Below, piece by piece: positions 35,975 through 43,335 of a DNA stretch of 43,335 nucleotides. The stretch is from Streptomyces sp. NRRL F-6492 (GTDB taxonomy: Bacteria > Actinomycetota > Actinomycetes > Streptomycetales > Streptomycetaceae): the NCBI RefSeq assembly GCF_001280125.1, contig NZ_LGEG01000246.1:1-43335 (forward strand), in the 5' to 3' direction. The notes under the pieces are model-generated. The model was not told where the DNA came from and ran no database searches. It saw nothing but the letters and a program-made list of their open reading frames with translations. The translations under genes and the position numbers were made by a program. How positions within the stretch are numbered: the first letter of the stretch is position 1; the number at the start of each line of letters is the position of its first letter.

Positions 35975-36057
35975 CTTCGGCAGACCTATCGATCGGGGAT
36001 GGGAGCGGAGACTTCGCGCACATCGTATGCGGGCCGTCCGGAGGCGCTCACGCCGAC

Positions 36058-36342
36058 TCAGGCGTTCGCGTCGCGCTCCGCGTTGCCGTCCGCCCGGCCG
36101 GTGTCGCCCTCACCGCTCGCACCGCGCGCACGGTCCGAGCCGTCTGCGTCGCTCGCACCGTCCACGCCGTCCGTGTCGCCCGTGTCGTCGGTGCGGTAGC
36201 CGCGCAGCAGGAACCAGGCGAGCAGGACCCCGCCCACGAGCGAGGCGAGCAGCACGATCCGGAGCGTGTCGCCGAGGCCCTGGCCCGCGGGGGCGGCGAG
36301 CAGGACGGCGGCTGCGTCGGCGGTGGCGGCGGTGTCCGGCAT
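36058..36342 (-). CDS. Small membrane protein with acidic tail
   Basis: 94-residue protein: short Ala-rich N-terminus, one membrane helix (about 27-47, LRIVLLASLVGGVLLAWFLLRG), then a 45-residue Asp/Gly-rich repetitive cytoplasmic or extracellular tail (for example TDDTGDTDGVDGASDADGSD). The ATG at 36342 has an AAGGG-like site about 11 nt upstream. No family recognised. It is divergent from the M48 protease gene and precedes the 53-residue membrane protein and nadD, so it may be the first gene of that cluster. Confidence 0.72.
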   Translation of the reverse strand: MPDTAATADAAAVLLAAPAGQGLGDTLRIVLLASLVGGVLLAWFLLRGYRTDDTGDTDGVDGASDADGSDRARGASGEGDTGRADGNAERDANA

Positions 36343-36415
36343 GTCGGTCGTGCCCTTCGGTCGTCCTCGGTGCCCGAGTTATCCACAGGCCCCGCCACAC
36401 CGTAGCGCCAGCACC

Positions 36416-36421
36416 TAGGCT
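36416..36421 (+). promoter_or_regulatory. -10 box of the M48 peptidase gene
   Basis: TAGGCT about 50 bp upstream of the ATG at 36471. Unlike many genes here it would give a leader of about 43 nt with an AGGGGG ribosome site. Confidence 0.45.
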
Positions 36422-36470
36422 GGGTGCAGTCAGGGGGACGAGCACCGACTCGTACGAACAGGGGGCATCC

Positions 36471-37616
36471 ATGACCGAGAACGACCACGGGAGCGCGCCG
36501 AGCAGGCAGCGGAAGCGGTTCTCCGGCATCTCCTCGCGGGCCTACGAGCATCCGGCCGACCGCTCGGCGCTGGTGGCGCTGCGCAAGCTCAGCGGCTTCG
36601 ACACGGCCTTCAAGGCGCTCAGCGGGCTGCTGCCGGAGCGCAGTCTGCGACTCCTCTACCTCTCGGACTCCGTCCGGGTGAGCGACGCGCAGTTCAGCCA
36701 CCTCAACGACATGCTGCGGGACGCCTGTTACATCCTGGACCTGGAGAAGGTCCCGCCGATGTACGTGACGCAGGACCCGAAGCCCAACGCGATGTGCATC
36801 GGCCTGGACGAGCCGATCATCGTGCTCACCACCGGTCTGGTGGAGCTCCTCGACGAGGAGGAGATGCGGGCGGTCGTCGGCCACGAGGTCGGACACGCGC
36901 TCTCCGGGCACGCCGTGTACCGCACGGTCCTGCTGTTCCTCACCAACCTGGCGCTCAAGATCGCCTGGATCCCGCTGGGGACGGTCGCGATCACGGCCGT
37001 CGTGACGGCGCTGCGCGAGTGGTTCCGCAAGTCGGAGCTCTCCGCCGACCGCGCCGGGCTGCTCGTCGGGCAGGACGTGCGGGCCTCGATGCGCGGTCTG
37101 ATGAAGATCGCCGGCGGCAACCACCTGCACGAGATGAACGTGGACGCGTTCCTCGCCCAGGCCGACGAGTACGAGAAGGCCGGGGACCTGCGGGACTCGG
37201 TCCTGAAGATCCTCAACGTGCTGCCGCGCTCGCACCCCTTCACCGCCGTCCGCGCGGCGGAGCTGAAGAAGTGGTCGGAGAGCCGCGACTTCCAGCGGAT
37301 CATGGACGGGCACTACCCGAAGCGCTCCGAGGACAAGGACACCTCGGTCTCGGACTCCTTCCGCGAGTCGGCCGGGCACTACGCCGAGACCGTACGGACC
37401 AGCAAGGATCCCCTCCTGAAGCTGGTCGGGGACATAGCCGGCGGCGCCGGTGACCTGGCGGGCGACCTGGGCGGCCGGCTGCGCAACCGGTTCGGCGGCC
37501 AGGGTTCCCCGAAGGCGGACGGCGGCGCGGCCGGGGACGGCAAGGACGCCGGGGGCAGGCCCTCGGCCGGGGGCGACGCACCGGGCGACGGCGGGGACGG
37601 TCAGAGCGAGGGCTGA
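36471..37616 (+). CDS. M48 family zinc metallopeptidase
   Basis: 381-residue membrane-associated zinc protease. HEVGH at 138-142 provides two zinc ligands and the catalytic Glu; SELSADRAGL around 188-197 supplies the third ligand Glu189. A hydrophobic stretch (about 153-183) after the active site is probably membrane-embedded, as in HtpX/Ste24-like enzymes. The C-terminus is Gly/Asp-rich and likely disordered. The ATG follows AGGGGGC. The last 16 bp overlap the convergent membrane-protein gene. Substrates unknown; two neighbouring proteins with a shared motif are plausible partners, which is inference. Confidence 0.88.
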   Translation: MTENDHGSAPSRQRKRFSGISSRAYEHPADRSALVALRKLSGFDTAFKALSGLLPERSLRLLYLSDSVRVSDAQFSHLNDMLRDACYILDLEKVPPMYVTQDPKPNAMCIGLDEPIIVLTTGLVELLDEEEMRAVVGHEVGHALSGHAVYRTVLLFLTNLALKIAWIPLGTVAITAVVTALREWFRKSELSADRAGLLVGQDVRASMRGLMKIAGGNHLHEMNVDAFLAQADEYEKAGDLRDSVLKILNVLPRSHPFTAVRAAELKKWSESRDFQRIMDGHYPKRSEDKDTSVSDSFRESAGHYAETVRTSKDPLLKLVGDIAGGAGDLAGDLGGRLRNRFGGQGSPKADGGAAGDGKDAGGRPSAGGDAPGDGGDGQSEG

Positions 37617-38686
37617 GCCTTCGGCGCCAGCGCTCCGCACAGCGAGGGGGCGGCGGGCCGGTCGGTGGCGTACGGGTCGGTGACCGCCGGGCCGCCGTCC
37701 GCCCCCGGGGCCCGCGCTCCCGCCAGGAGCGGCTTCAGGGAGCCCGTGGTGTCCGCGCCGCAGGCCTGCGGTCCGGCCTCCGAGGTGCTGCTCAGGAGCT
37801 CGGCGCGGTGCGCCCGCAGGTCCTCGCGGTCGAAGCGGAAGTGCACCACGCGGTGGACGGTGAAGAGGGACGCCGCGGCGACCGGTCCGGTGCCCCGGAC
37901 GGCCGGGCGGAGGGCGTAGGTGTACGTGTGGTCCGCCATGACGTCCAGGGTGTCGGGCCCGGTCTCCTCGAAGCGGAGGGTGCCCCGCACCCGGGCGGCG
38001 GGGTCCGCGAGGGCGACCTCCCGGGGGTCGAAGCGGACGAGCCAGGCGGCGGGGGCGTGCCGGCCGTCGTCGGCGGGCGACTCGACGCTCCGGTCGAACT
38101 GCGCCAGCTGGTCGGGGTCGAGCAGCAGGCGCGGGGGCCGCACGGTGGCCCCGGTCAGGACGTCGGGCTCCAGGGAGGAGGCCACCAGGTAGTCCTTGGC
38201 GATGCCGAGGGCGGCGACGACCTGGCTCTCGGCGAAGTGCATGGTGCGTCCGGCGACCGGGAGGTCGATGCCGGCGGCCCCGGTGCGGTGTTCGGCGGCC
38301 GGGCTGTGGGCGAGGAGCCGCGCGGGCTCGCCGCCGGGGACGGGGTCCCGGGGGGCGAGCCGGACCACGGTGGTCCGCAGGGGTTCGGCGCGCTGGTCGA
38401 CGGGGGGCTGGTACGGGTTGCGGACGCCCAGGTAGACGGCGGTGCCGAAGGCGAGGAGGACCAGCAGGACCAGCAGGACGGCCTGGCGGGAGCCGCTCCG
38501 GCCCGTCGCGGAGGGGAGGCTGCGGACGGCCTGGGCGTGCTCGCCCATCCGCTCCCGGGCGGAGAACTCCTGGAGGCGGGCAGCACGGACGAACGCCTCG
38601 TCGAAGACGACGGATCGGTACTCGTCCTCACCACCGCCGGGGAACCCCTCGGGTGTCCCCTCAGGCGGGTCGCCACGCCCTGCCAT
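37601..38686 (-). CDS. Membrane protein with N-terminal VVFDEAFVRAA motif
   Basis: 361-residue single-pass protein. The cytoplasmic N-terminus has the motif VVFDEAFVRAA (26-36) followed by RERMGEHA, one membrane helix (69-87), and a large extracellular domain of about 270 residues without a recognised family; it has few cysteines (a pair near the end, ACG and SLCG, might bond). The neighbour at 38880-39437 has the same N-terminal motif before its helix. The ATG at 38686 has TACCCT 6 nt upstream. Convergent with, and overlapping by 16 bp, the M48 protease gene. Function unknown. Confidence 0.82.
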   Translation of the reverse strand: MAGRGDPPEGTPEGFPGGGEDEYRSVVFDEAFVRAARLQEFSARERMGEHAQAVRSLPSATGRSGSRQAVLLVLLVLLAFGTAVYLGVRNPYQPPVDQRAEPLRTTVVRLAPRDPVPGGEPARLLAHSPAAEHRTGAAGIDLPVAGRTMHFAESQVVAALGIAKDYLVASSLEPDVLTGATVRPPRLLLDPDQLAQFDRSVESPADDGRHAPAAWLVRFDPREVALADPAARVRGTLRFEETGPDTLDVMADHTYTYALRPAVRGTGPVAAASLFTVHRVVHFRFDREDLRAHRAELLSSTSEAGPQACGADTTGSLKPLLAGARAPGADGGPAVTDPYATDRPAAPSLCGALAPKAQPSL

Positions 38687-38692
38687 ACCTTC

Positions 38693-38698
38693 AGGGTA
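38693..38698 (-). promoter_or_regulatory. -10 box of the 38686 gene
   Basis: TACCCT ends 6 nt before the ATG at 38686, which indicates a leaderless transcript separate from the upstream gene. Confidence 0.55.
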
Positions 38699-38801
38699 GG
38701 TCTGCGGGGGCTTCGGTAAACGCCCAGGTACACGACAAGTTCCGAAGAATTCCGCCATCGGGGTGGCCGGGGCCCGGCACGGGACAGGACCGGAACAGGC
38801 A

Positions 38802-38867
38802 CGGGCCCGGCGCGGGTCCGATTCGGGCCCGGCGCGGATCCGGTTCGGGCCCGGCGCGGATCCGGGA
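38802..38867. repeat. Three 22-bp tandem units
   Basis: Units at 38802-38823, 38824-38845 and 38846-38867, each starting CGGGCCCGGCGCGG. Decayed copies may extend left to about 38770. They lie just past the stop of the 38880 gene. Confidence 0.93.
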
Positions 38868-38879
38868 GGTCCCTGGGGG

Positions 38880-39437
38880 CTATCCGGGGGACGCGGAGCG
38901 TGCGGCGGGGGCGTGGGCCGCGGGCGGGGCCGGGTTCGGGGGCGGCGCGTCGACCCCGGTAGTGGCCGGCGGGACCTGGTCCCGGCGGTTGGCGGAGGCG
39001 TTCTGGTAGACGGCGCTGAAGGCGAGGGCGACCATGCCGACCCCCATGACGAGGGCGAGGACCCAGGCGACGGGCCGGTGCCAGCGGGCGCTGCCCCGGT
39101 AGGGGCGCAGGGCTCCGCCGTGGGGGCCGTAGGGGCTGTCGTCGTCGCCGATGTCATCGGGCTCGTAGGTGAGGCCCAGCGGGTCGTGGCCGTCCCCGTA
39201 GGGGTCGTCGTCGGCCGGTCCGCCGCCCGCGCGGGCGCGGGCCGCCTCGGCCTCGGCACGGGCCTGGGCGGCGGCGAGGAGCCGCTCGATCGCGGTCGGC
39301 TCGTGGACGGTGGCGGCCCGGACGAACTCCTCGTCGAAGACCACGGCGGCGTGGACCTCGTCAGCGCCTCCGCGGTCGACAGAGTCCTCGGGGTCTCCGC
39401 CGTTCTGGAACGGCCTGCCCCCCACGTCGTCCGGCAC
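38880..39437 (-). CDS. Membrane protein with N-terminal VVFDEEFVRAA motif
   Basis: 185-residue single-pass protein. The motif VVFDEEFVRAA (32-42) followed by IERLLAAAQARAEAEA (a helix) matches the neighbouring 361-residue protein. An acidic Asp/Tyr/Gly-rich stretch (75-105), one membrane helix (122-144) and a short Pro/Ala extracellular tail follow. No domain recognised beyond the shared motif. The GTG start has TACTCT 6 nt upstream. Both genes and the M48 gene sit between nadD and proA. The shared cytoplasmic motif suggests that both dock on the same partner, which is inference. Confidence 0.82.
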   Translation of the reverse strand: MPDDVGGRPFQNGGDPEDSVDRGGADEVHAAVVFDEEFVRAATVHEPTAIERLLAAAQARAEAEAARARAGGGPADDDPYGDGHDPLGLTYEPDDIGDDDSPYGPHGGALRPYRGSARWHRPVAWVLALVMGVGMVALAFSAVYQNASANRRDQVPPATTGVDAPPPNPAPPAAHAPAARSASPG

Positions 39438-39443
39438 GGATTC

Positions 39444-39449
39444 AGAGTA
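39444..39449 (-). promoter_or_regulatory. -10 box of the 39437 gene
   Basis: TACTCT ends 6 nt before the GTG at 39437, so the transcript is probably leaderless. Confidence 0.55.
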
Positions 39450-39530
39450 GACCCGGAAGGGGGTTTTGGGCAGGGAGAGTGCGAAGCCTCCGCACCCGTA
39501 CCGAAAGCCCGCCCGTACCGGAAGGAGGTG

Positions 39531-40814
39531 TTACCGCACGTGACCGTCGCCGGTGACGATGTACTTGGTCGAGGTCAGCTCGGGAAGGCCCATGGGGCCC
39601 CTGGCGTGCAGCTTCTGGGTGGAGATGCCGATCTCGGCGCCGAAGCCGAACTGGCCGCCGTCCGTGAACCGGGTGGAGGCGTTCACGGCGACCGTGGTGG
39701 AGTCGACCAGCTGGGTGAAGCGGCGGGCCGCGGCCTGCGAGGTGGTGACGATCACCTCGGTGTGGCCGGAGGACCACGTTCGGATGTGCTCCACGGCCTT
39801 GTCGAGGGAGTCGACGACGGCGGCGGCGATGTCGTACGAGAGGTACTCGGTCTCCCAGTCCTCCGGCGTGGCCGGGACGACGGTGGCCTTGGTGCCCTCG
39901 GCGAGGGCGAGGGTCCGCTCGTCGGCGTGGACGGTGACGCCGGCCTCGGCGAGGGCGTCGAGGGCCCGGGGCAGGAAGGCCTCGGCGACGTCCCGGTGGA
40001 CGAGGAGGGTCTCGGCGGCGTTGCAGACGCTGACCCGGTGGGCCTTGGAGTTGACCAGGACGTCCACGGCCATGTCGAGGTCGGTGTCGGCGTCGACGTA
40101 GACGTGGCAGTTGCCGGTGCCGGTCTCGATGACCGGGACGGTGGACTCCTCGACGACGGTCTTGATGAGGGAGGCGCCGCCGCGCGGGATGAGGACGTCG
40201 ACGAGGCCGCGGGCGCGCATCAGCTCGCGGACCGACTCGCGGGACTCGCCGGGGACGAGCTGGATCGCGTCGGCGGGCAGGCCCGCGCCGCCGACGGCGT
40301 CGCGCAGCACGGTCACCAGGGCGGTGTTGGAGGCGTGGGCGGAGGAGGAGCCGCGGAGCAGGACGGCGTTGCCGGACTTGAGGCAGAGGGCGGCGGCGTC
40401 GACGGTGACGTTCGGGCGGGCCTCGTAGATGATGCCGACGACGCCGAGGGGGACGCGGACCTGGCGCAGGTCGATGCCGTTGGGGAGGGTCGAGCCGCGG
40501 ACGACCTCGCCGACGGGGTCGGGCAGCGCGGCCACGTCGCGGACGTCGGCGGCGATGGCCCGGACGCGCTCGGGGGTGAGGGTGAGCCGGTCGACGATGG
40601 CCTCGCTGGTCCCGGCCTCGCGGGCCTTGGTGATGTCCACGGCGTTGGCCTCGACGATCTCGGCGGTGCGCACTTCGAGGGCGTCCGCGATCGCGAGGAG
40701 GGCCTCGTCCTTGACCGCGCGCGGGAGTGGCGCGATTTCGGCGGCGGCGCCACGGGCCCGGTAGGCGGCCCGGGTGACCGGGGAGAGGTTGTCGAGGGGC
40801 GTGAGCGAGGTCAT
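39531..40814 (-). CDS. proA: Gamma-glutamyl phosphate reductase
   Basis: Second enzyme of proline synthesis: NADPH-dependent reduction of gamma-glutamyl phosphate to the semialdehyde. 427-residue aldehyde-dehydrogenase-fold protein with the catalytic Cys264 in [15 protein letters not shown], the family segment [20 protein letters not shown] (131-150) and the C-terminal [21 protein letters not shown]. The ATG has TACCCT 6 nt upstream. The partner proB is nearby on the same strand but separated by a small gene and its own start region, so they are not a simple proBA operon. Confidence 0.97.
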   Translation of the reverse strand: MTSLTPLDNLSPVTRAAYRARGAAAEIAPLPRAVKDEALLAIADALEVRTAEIVEANAVDITKAREAGTSEAIVDRLTLTPERVRAIAADVRDVAALPDPVGEVVRGSTLPNGIDLRQVRVPLGVVGIIYEARPNVTVDAAALCLKSGNAVLLRGSSSAHASNTALVTVLRDAVGGAGLPADAIQLVPGESRESVRELMRARGLVDVLIPRGGASLIKTVVEESTVPVIETGTGNCHVYVDADTDLDMAVDVLVNSKAHRVSVCNAAETLLVHRDVAEAFLPRALDALAEAGVTVHADERTLALAEGTKATVVPATPEDWETEYLSYDIAAAVVDSLDKAVEHIRTWSSGHTEVIVTTSQAAARRFTQLVDSTTVAVNASTRFTDGGQFGFGAEIGISTQKLHARGPMGLPELTSTKYIVTGDGHVR

Positions 40815-40820
40815 GTCCGC

Positions 40821-40826
40821 AGGGTA
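40821..40826 (-). promoter_or_regulatory. -10 box of proA
   Basis: TACCCT ends 6 nt before the ATG at 40814, so proA is probably transcribed leaderless from its own promoter. Confidence 0.6.
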
Positions 40827-40868
40827 CTGGCACCCCTGCGGACATCCCTCACGTATCCCGCACTCCGA

Positions 40869-40940
40869 GACGTATCCCTGGACGCCTCCCGGGACGTATC
40901 CCTGGACGCGCCCCGGGACGTGCCCCGGGGCCGTGCCCCG
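40869..40940. repeat. Degenerate 24-bp tandem repeat
   Basis: Units start GACGTATCCCTGGACGC at 40869 and 40893 and a decayed GACGTGCCCCGG at 40917. They lie between the stop of the 40966 gene and the proA promoter. Confidence 0.88.
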
Positions 40941-40965
40941 GGCGCGTCCCCGGCGGGTCCGCCCC

Positions 40966-41307
40966 TCAGTAGGGGTGGACGCCGACCGGGGCGGCGGGCG
41001 GCGGGCCGTAGCCCTCCGCGATCCGCTGGTGGTAGGTCTCGCGGTCGATGACCTCCAGACCGACGATCTCCCAGGGCGGCAGCTTGGCGGTCTGCCGGTG
41101 CTCGCCCCACAGGCGCAGGGCGACGGCCGCCGCGTCGTGCAGGTCGCGGGCCTCCTCCCAGTACCGGATCTCGGCGTGATCGTTGGCGTAACGGCTGGTC
41201 AGCAAGAAGGGATGGTCGTGGGCCAGCTGTTCGAGCCCCCGTCGCACCTCCTTCAGCGGCGACTCCACGCCCGACACGCTGAGGGTGATGTGCCAGAGCT
41301 TGGACAC
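40966..41307 (-). CDS. Small conserved hypothetical protein
   Basis: 113-residue soluble protein ([21 protein letters not shown]...), with a beta-alpha pattern, [26 protein letters not shown] in the middle and a Pro-rich C-terminus. I know it as a conserved small protein between proA and proB in streptomycetes but not its function. The GTG at 41307 has GAGGAG 6 nt upstream. An in-frame GTG at 41487 also has a good AGGAGG site and would add a 60-residue polar, repeat-like extension (TREVRETREARAEERP), so the start is not settled. Confidence 0.75.
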   Translation of the reverse strand: MSKLWHITLSVSGVESPLKEVRRGLEQLAHDHPFLLTSRYANDHAEIRYWEEARDLHDAAAVALRLWGEHRQTAKLPPWEIVGLEVIDRETYHQRIAEGYGPPPAAPVGVHPY

Positions 41308-41683
41308 GGGCCGCTCCTCGGCGCGTGCCTCACGTGTCTCGCGTACCTCGCGTGTGTCGGTGGTGGTCTCGGTCTTCCTGTCCGTGGACCTGTCCCGTGC
41401 CTCGTCGAAGTCGGCTCCGGCCTCGACACTGGTCAGGGCGCGTTCGGCAGTCCCACGGGGCGGCGCCCCTGGGCGCGCTCGTCTCACCGGCGGCCTCCTG
41501 TGTGATGCGTGTGGTGCTGTACCCCGCCTTGCTCTTAACCCCCGGGACAAAGTTGACCAGTCCGAGGCGGCACTTGGGGCGGTTTTGGGGAACGTCCCTT
41601 CCGGATGGCCGCAGTTTCAGCCGTTTCGGCGGAGGGCGTTCGACGGATGGCGTACGGTGCGCGCCGTCGGGCCGGCGACGCGT
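41308..41683. other. 376-bp region between proB and the 40966 gene
   Basis: On the minus strand it may hold the N-terminal extension of the 40966 gene (from GTG 41487, preceded by AGGAGG). Further upstream the stretch about 41530-41600 is relatively AT-rich and probably contains a promoter, but I cannot place -35 and -10 with confidence. No RNA gene or clear terminator for proB is visible. Confidence 0.5.
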
Positions 41684-42787
41684 TCAACCGATGACGACGA
41701 GGTCGTCGCGGTGGACGATCTCGCGCTCGTACTCCGGGCCCAGTGCCTTGGCGAGCTCGTGGGTGGAGCGGCCGAGCATCCGGGGGATCTCCTTGGCGTC
41801 GAAGTTGACGAGGCCGCGGGCGACGGCCCGGCCGGCGGCGTCGCGCAGCTCGACGGGGTCACCGGCCACGAAGTCGCCCTCGACGGCCGCGAGCCCGGCC
41901 GCGAGCAGGGACTTCTTGCCCTCGACGACGGCGCGGACGGCCCCGTCGTCGAGGGTGAGGGAGCCCTGCGGGGTGGAGGCGTGGGCGAGCCAGAGGAGCC
42001 GGTCGGCGGAGCGGCGGCCGGTGCGGTGGAAGTACGTGCCGGTGTCCCGGCCGGCGAGGGCGTCGGCGGCGCGGCTCGCGGAGGTGAGGACGACGGGGAT
42101 GCCGGCGGCGGCGGCGATCCTGGCCGCCTCGACCTTGGTGACCATGCCGCCGGTGCCGACGCCCGCCTTGCCGGCCGAGCCGATCTCGACGTGGGCGATG
42201 TCCTCGGGGCCCGCGACCTCGGCGATCCGCGACGTGCCGGGCTTGGACGGGTCGCCGTCGTAGAGCCCGTCGACGTCGGAGAGCAGCACGAGCAGGTCGG
42301 CGCGGACGAGGTGGGCGACGAGGGCGGCGAGCCGGTCGTTGTCGCCGAAGCGGATCTCGTCGGTGGCGACGGTGTCGTTCTCGTTGACGACGGGCAGCGC
42401 GCCCATGGTGAGGAGCTGGTCCAGGGTCCGGTACGCGTTGCGGTAGTGGGCGCGCCGGCTGGTGTCGTCGGTGGTGAGGAGGACCTGGCCGACGCGGACG
42501 CCGTAGCGGGCGAAGGAGGCGGTGTAGCGGGCGACGAGCAGGCCCTGGCCGACGCTGGCGGCGGCCTGCTGGCGGGCGAGGTCCTTGGGCCGGCGGGTGA
42601 GGCCGAGCGGGGCGAGGCCCGCGGCGATGGCGCCGGAGGAGACGAGGACGATCTCCTTCTCGCCGCCGCTGCGGACCTTGGCGAGCACGTCGACGAGGGC
42701 GTCGACCCGGTCGGCGTCGAGGCCTCCGGAGGCGGTGGTGAGGGAGGAGGAGCCGACCTTGACGACGATCCTGCGGGCCTCCGTCAC
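41684..42787 (-). CDS. proB: Glutamate 5-kinase
   Basis: First enzyme of proline synthesis; phosphorylates glutamate with ATP and is normally feedback-inhibited by proline. 367 residues, the same length as E. coli ProB: amino-acid-kinase domain with IVVKVGSSSLT (7-17), SSGAIAAG (50-57) and NENDTV, then the C-terminal PUA domain (about 275-355). I chose the GTG at 42787 (VTEARRIVVK) with GAGG 6 nt upstream. Longer in-frame starts (GTG 42847 and an ATG-type start at 42895) would add a non-conserved repeat-containing N-terminus. It precedes the small 40966 gene and proA. Confidence 0.95.
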   Translation of the reverse strand: MTEARRIVVKVGSSSLTTASGGLDADRVDALVDVLAKVRSGGEKEIVLVSSGAIAAGLAPLGLTRRPKDLARQQAAASVGQGLLVARYTASFARYGVRVGQVLLTTDDTSRRAHYRNAYRTLDQLLTMGALPVVNENDTVATDEIRFGDNDRLAALVAHLVRADLLVLLSDVDGLYDGDPSKPGTSRIAEVAGPEDIAHVEIGSAGKAGVGTGGMVTKVEAARIAAAAGIPVVLTSASRAADALAGRDTGTYFHRTGRRSADRLLWLAHASTPQGSLTLDDGAVRAVVEGKKSLLAAGLAAVEGDFVAGDPVELRDAAGRAVARGLVNFDAKEIPRMLGRSTHELAKALGPEYEREIVHRDDLVVIG

Positions 42788-42815
42788 GTACTGCCTCGCC
42801 CCGTCCGTCTGACCC

Positions 42816-42839
42816 GTCACCTGCGTCGTCACCTGCGTC
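42816..42839. repeat. 12-bp tandem repeat upstream of proB
   Basis: GTCACCTGCGTC at 42816-42827 and 42828-42839. It would encode TTQV twice if proB started further upstream; with the start at 42787 it is part of the leader. Confidence 0.85.
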
Positions 42840-42896
42840 GTCCTCACTCGGCCGTTGCTGCCCGCCGCACGCTCGACGCCGCGGCTGCCAGGCAAT

Positions 42897-43335
42897 CTAC
42901 GCGAGCCGGGAGGGCTGCCGCTCGTCCGTTTCGCTCCCCGGACCGGTCGTGCCGGGACCCCGGCCGGGGCCGCGGGGCACCAGGATCCGCTGGGAGATCA
43001 GATAGGTGAAGGGGATCGCGACGACGGCCGCCACGAGTGGCGCGATCCGGTCGTCCATTCCGGCCCAGGTGACGAGCGCGTACAGGCCGACGCTCTGCAC
43101 CAGGTAGTTGGTGACGTTGGTGAGGGGGAAGAGGGCGAACTTCTTCCAGGTGGGGCGGGTGCGGTAGGTGAAGTAGGTGTTGAGGAAGAAGGAGCCGACC
43201 ATGCTGAGGAGGAAGGCGAGGGAGTACGCGGCGAAGTACGGCATCCACGGGTGGAGGAGCAGGTAGCAGCCGAAGAACGTGCCGGTGTTGACGCCGCCGA
43301 CCAGGGCGAAGCGGAAGATCTCCGCGAGCCGCGCC
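42897..43335 (-). CDS. GtrA-like family membrane protein (5' end cut by the window)
   Basis: Partial: the reading frame runs off the right edge, so the N-terminus is missing. The visible 145 residues have four membrane helices starting with EIFRFALVGGVNTGTFFGCY, the GtrA hallmark, then FLLSMVGSFFLNTYFTYR, a helix around NVTNYLVQSVGLYAL, and VAAVVAIPFTYLISQRILV, with a short polar tail. GtrA-like proteins help move or flip prenyl-linked sugars in envelope glycan synthesis, which suits the GT87 and LCP-like genes nearby. An internal ATG at 43244 is not the start because the first helix would be lost. It precedes proB by about 109 bp. Confidence 0.85.
   Translation of the reverse strand, partial: ARLAEIFRFALVGGVNTGTFFGCYLLLHPWMPYFAAYSLAFLLSMVGSFFLNTYFTYRTRPTWKKFALFPLTNVTNYLVQSVGLYALVTWAGMDDRIAPLVAAVVAIPFTYLISQRILVPRGPGRGPGTTGPGSETDERQPSRLA

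Noticed and set aside
38763..41051. 762-codon plus-strand frame across the 38880 gene and proA
   Set aside because: Antisense to two real genes and through tandem repeats; Gly/Val/Asp-rich without any domain.
42897..43244. A complete 115-residue membrane protein starting at 43244
   Set aside because: The frame continues upstream to the window edge and encodes the first GtrA helix (FRFALVGGVNTGTFFG), so the gene is a partial GtrA rather than a short one.

Overview
The window is ordinary chromosomal core from a Streptomyces or a close relative. GC content is very high on both strands, GTG starts and 4-bp GTGA gene overlaps are common, most -10 boxes are TANNNT, and hrcA-dnaJ carries a TGGCACTC-N9-GAGTGCCA CIRCE operator. 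The order hrcA/dnaJ, hemW, lepA/rpsT, holA, comEC/comEA, leuS, rsfS, nadD, proA, proB is the one I know from streptomycete chromosomes. I see no integrase, transposase, phage gene, CRISPR array or biosynthetic cluster.

Layout. 65-2340 (minus): HIT hydrolase, RNase Z and an adenine-deaminase-type amidohydrolase. 2498-4917 (minus): a translationally coupled AAA+ ATPase and membrane TPR protein of unknown role. 4991-7263: a small unknown gene, rsmE and a nitronate monooxygenase. 7353-9509 (minus): hrcA-dnaJ, under CIRCE. 9657-11196 (plus): a metallo-beta-lactamase-fold hydrolase and a DUF3097 protein. 11227-17007: hemW, an acyl-CoA synthetase, lepA and the divergent rpsT. 17291-20934: two small unknown genes, holA, a YceI-domain protein and an arylamine N-acetyltransferase. 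21008-26626 (minus): comEA-comEC, degV and a membrane coiled-coil protein. 26781-29815 (minus): leuS behind a leucine leader-peptide attenuator. 29940-31992: two identical tRNA-Ala(GGC) genes flanking a GT87 mannosyltransferase and a zinc-ribbon protein. 32088-35761 (minus): nadD, an LCP-like protein, rsfS and a histidine phosphatase that appears to start at CTG. 35813-39437: two small membrane proteins, an M48 protease and two membrane proteins sharing an N-terminal motif. 39531-43335: proA, a small conserved protein, proB and a truncated GtrA protein.

The themes are translation and its quality control (rsmE, lepA, rpsT, leuS, rsfS, tRNA-Ala), proteostasis (HrcA/DnaJ, AAA+, M48), envelope work (LCP-like, GT87, GtrA, the paired membrane proteins), and proline, NAD and heme-related metabolism.

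The observations most worth a second look are the leuS attenuator, whose 12-codon leader peptide has three consecutive Leu codons and an intrinsic terminator; the apparent CTG start of the histidine phosphatase; the uncharacterised AAA+/TPR pair; the M48/twin-membrane-protein group; a degenerate LCP domain; a TOPRIM-like pattern in the DUF3097 protein; about 16 genes with leaderless promoter geometry; and repeated short tandem duplications that sit on or just after stop codons.
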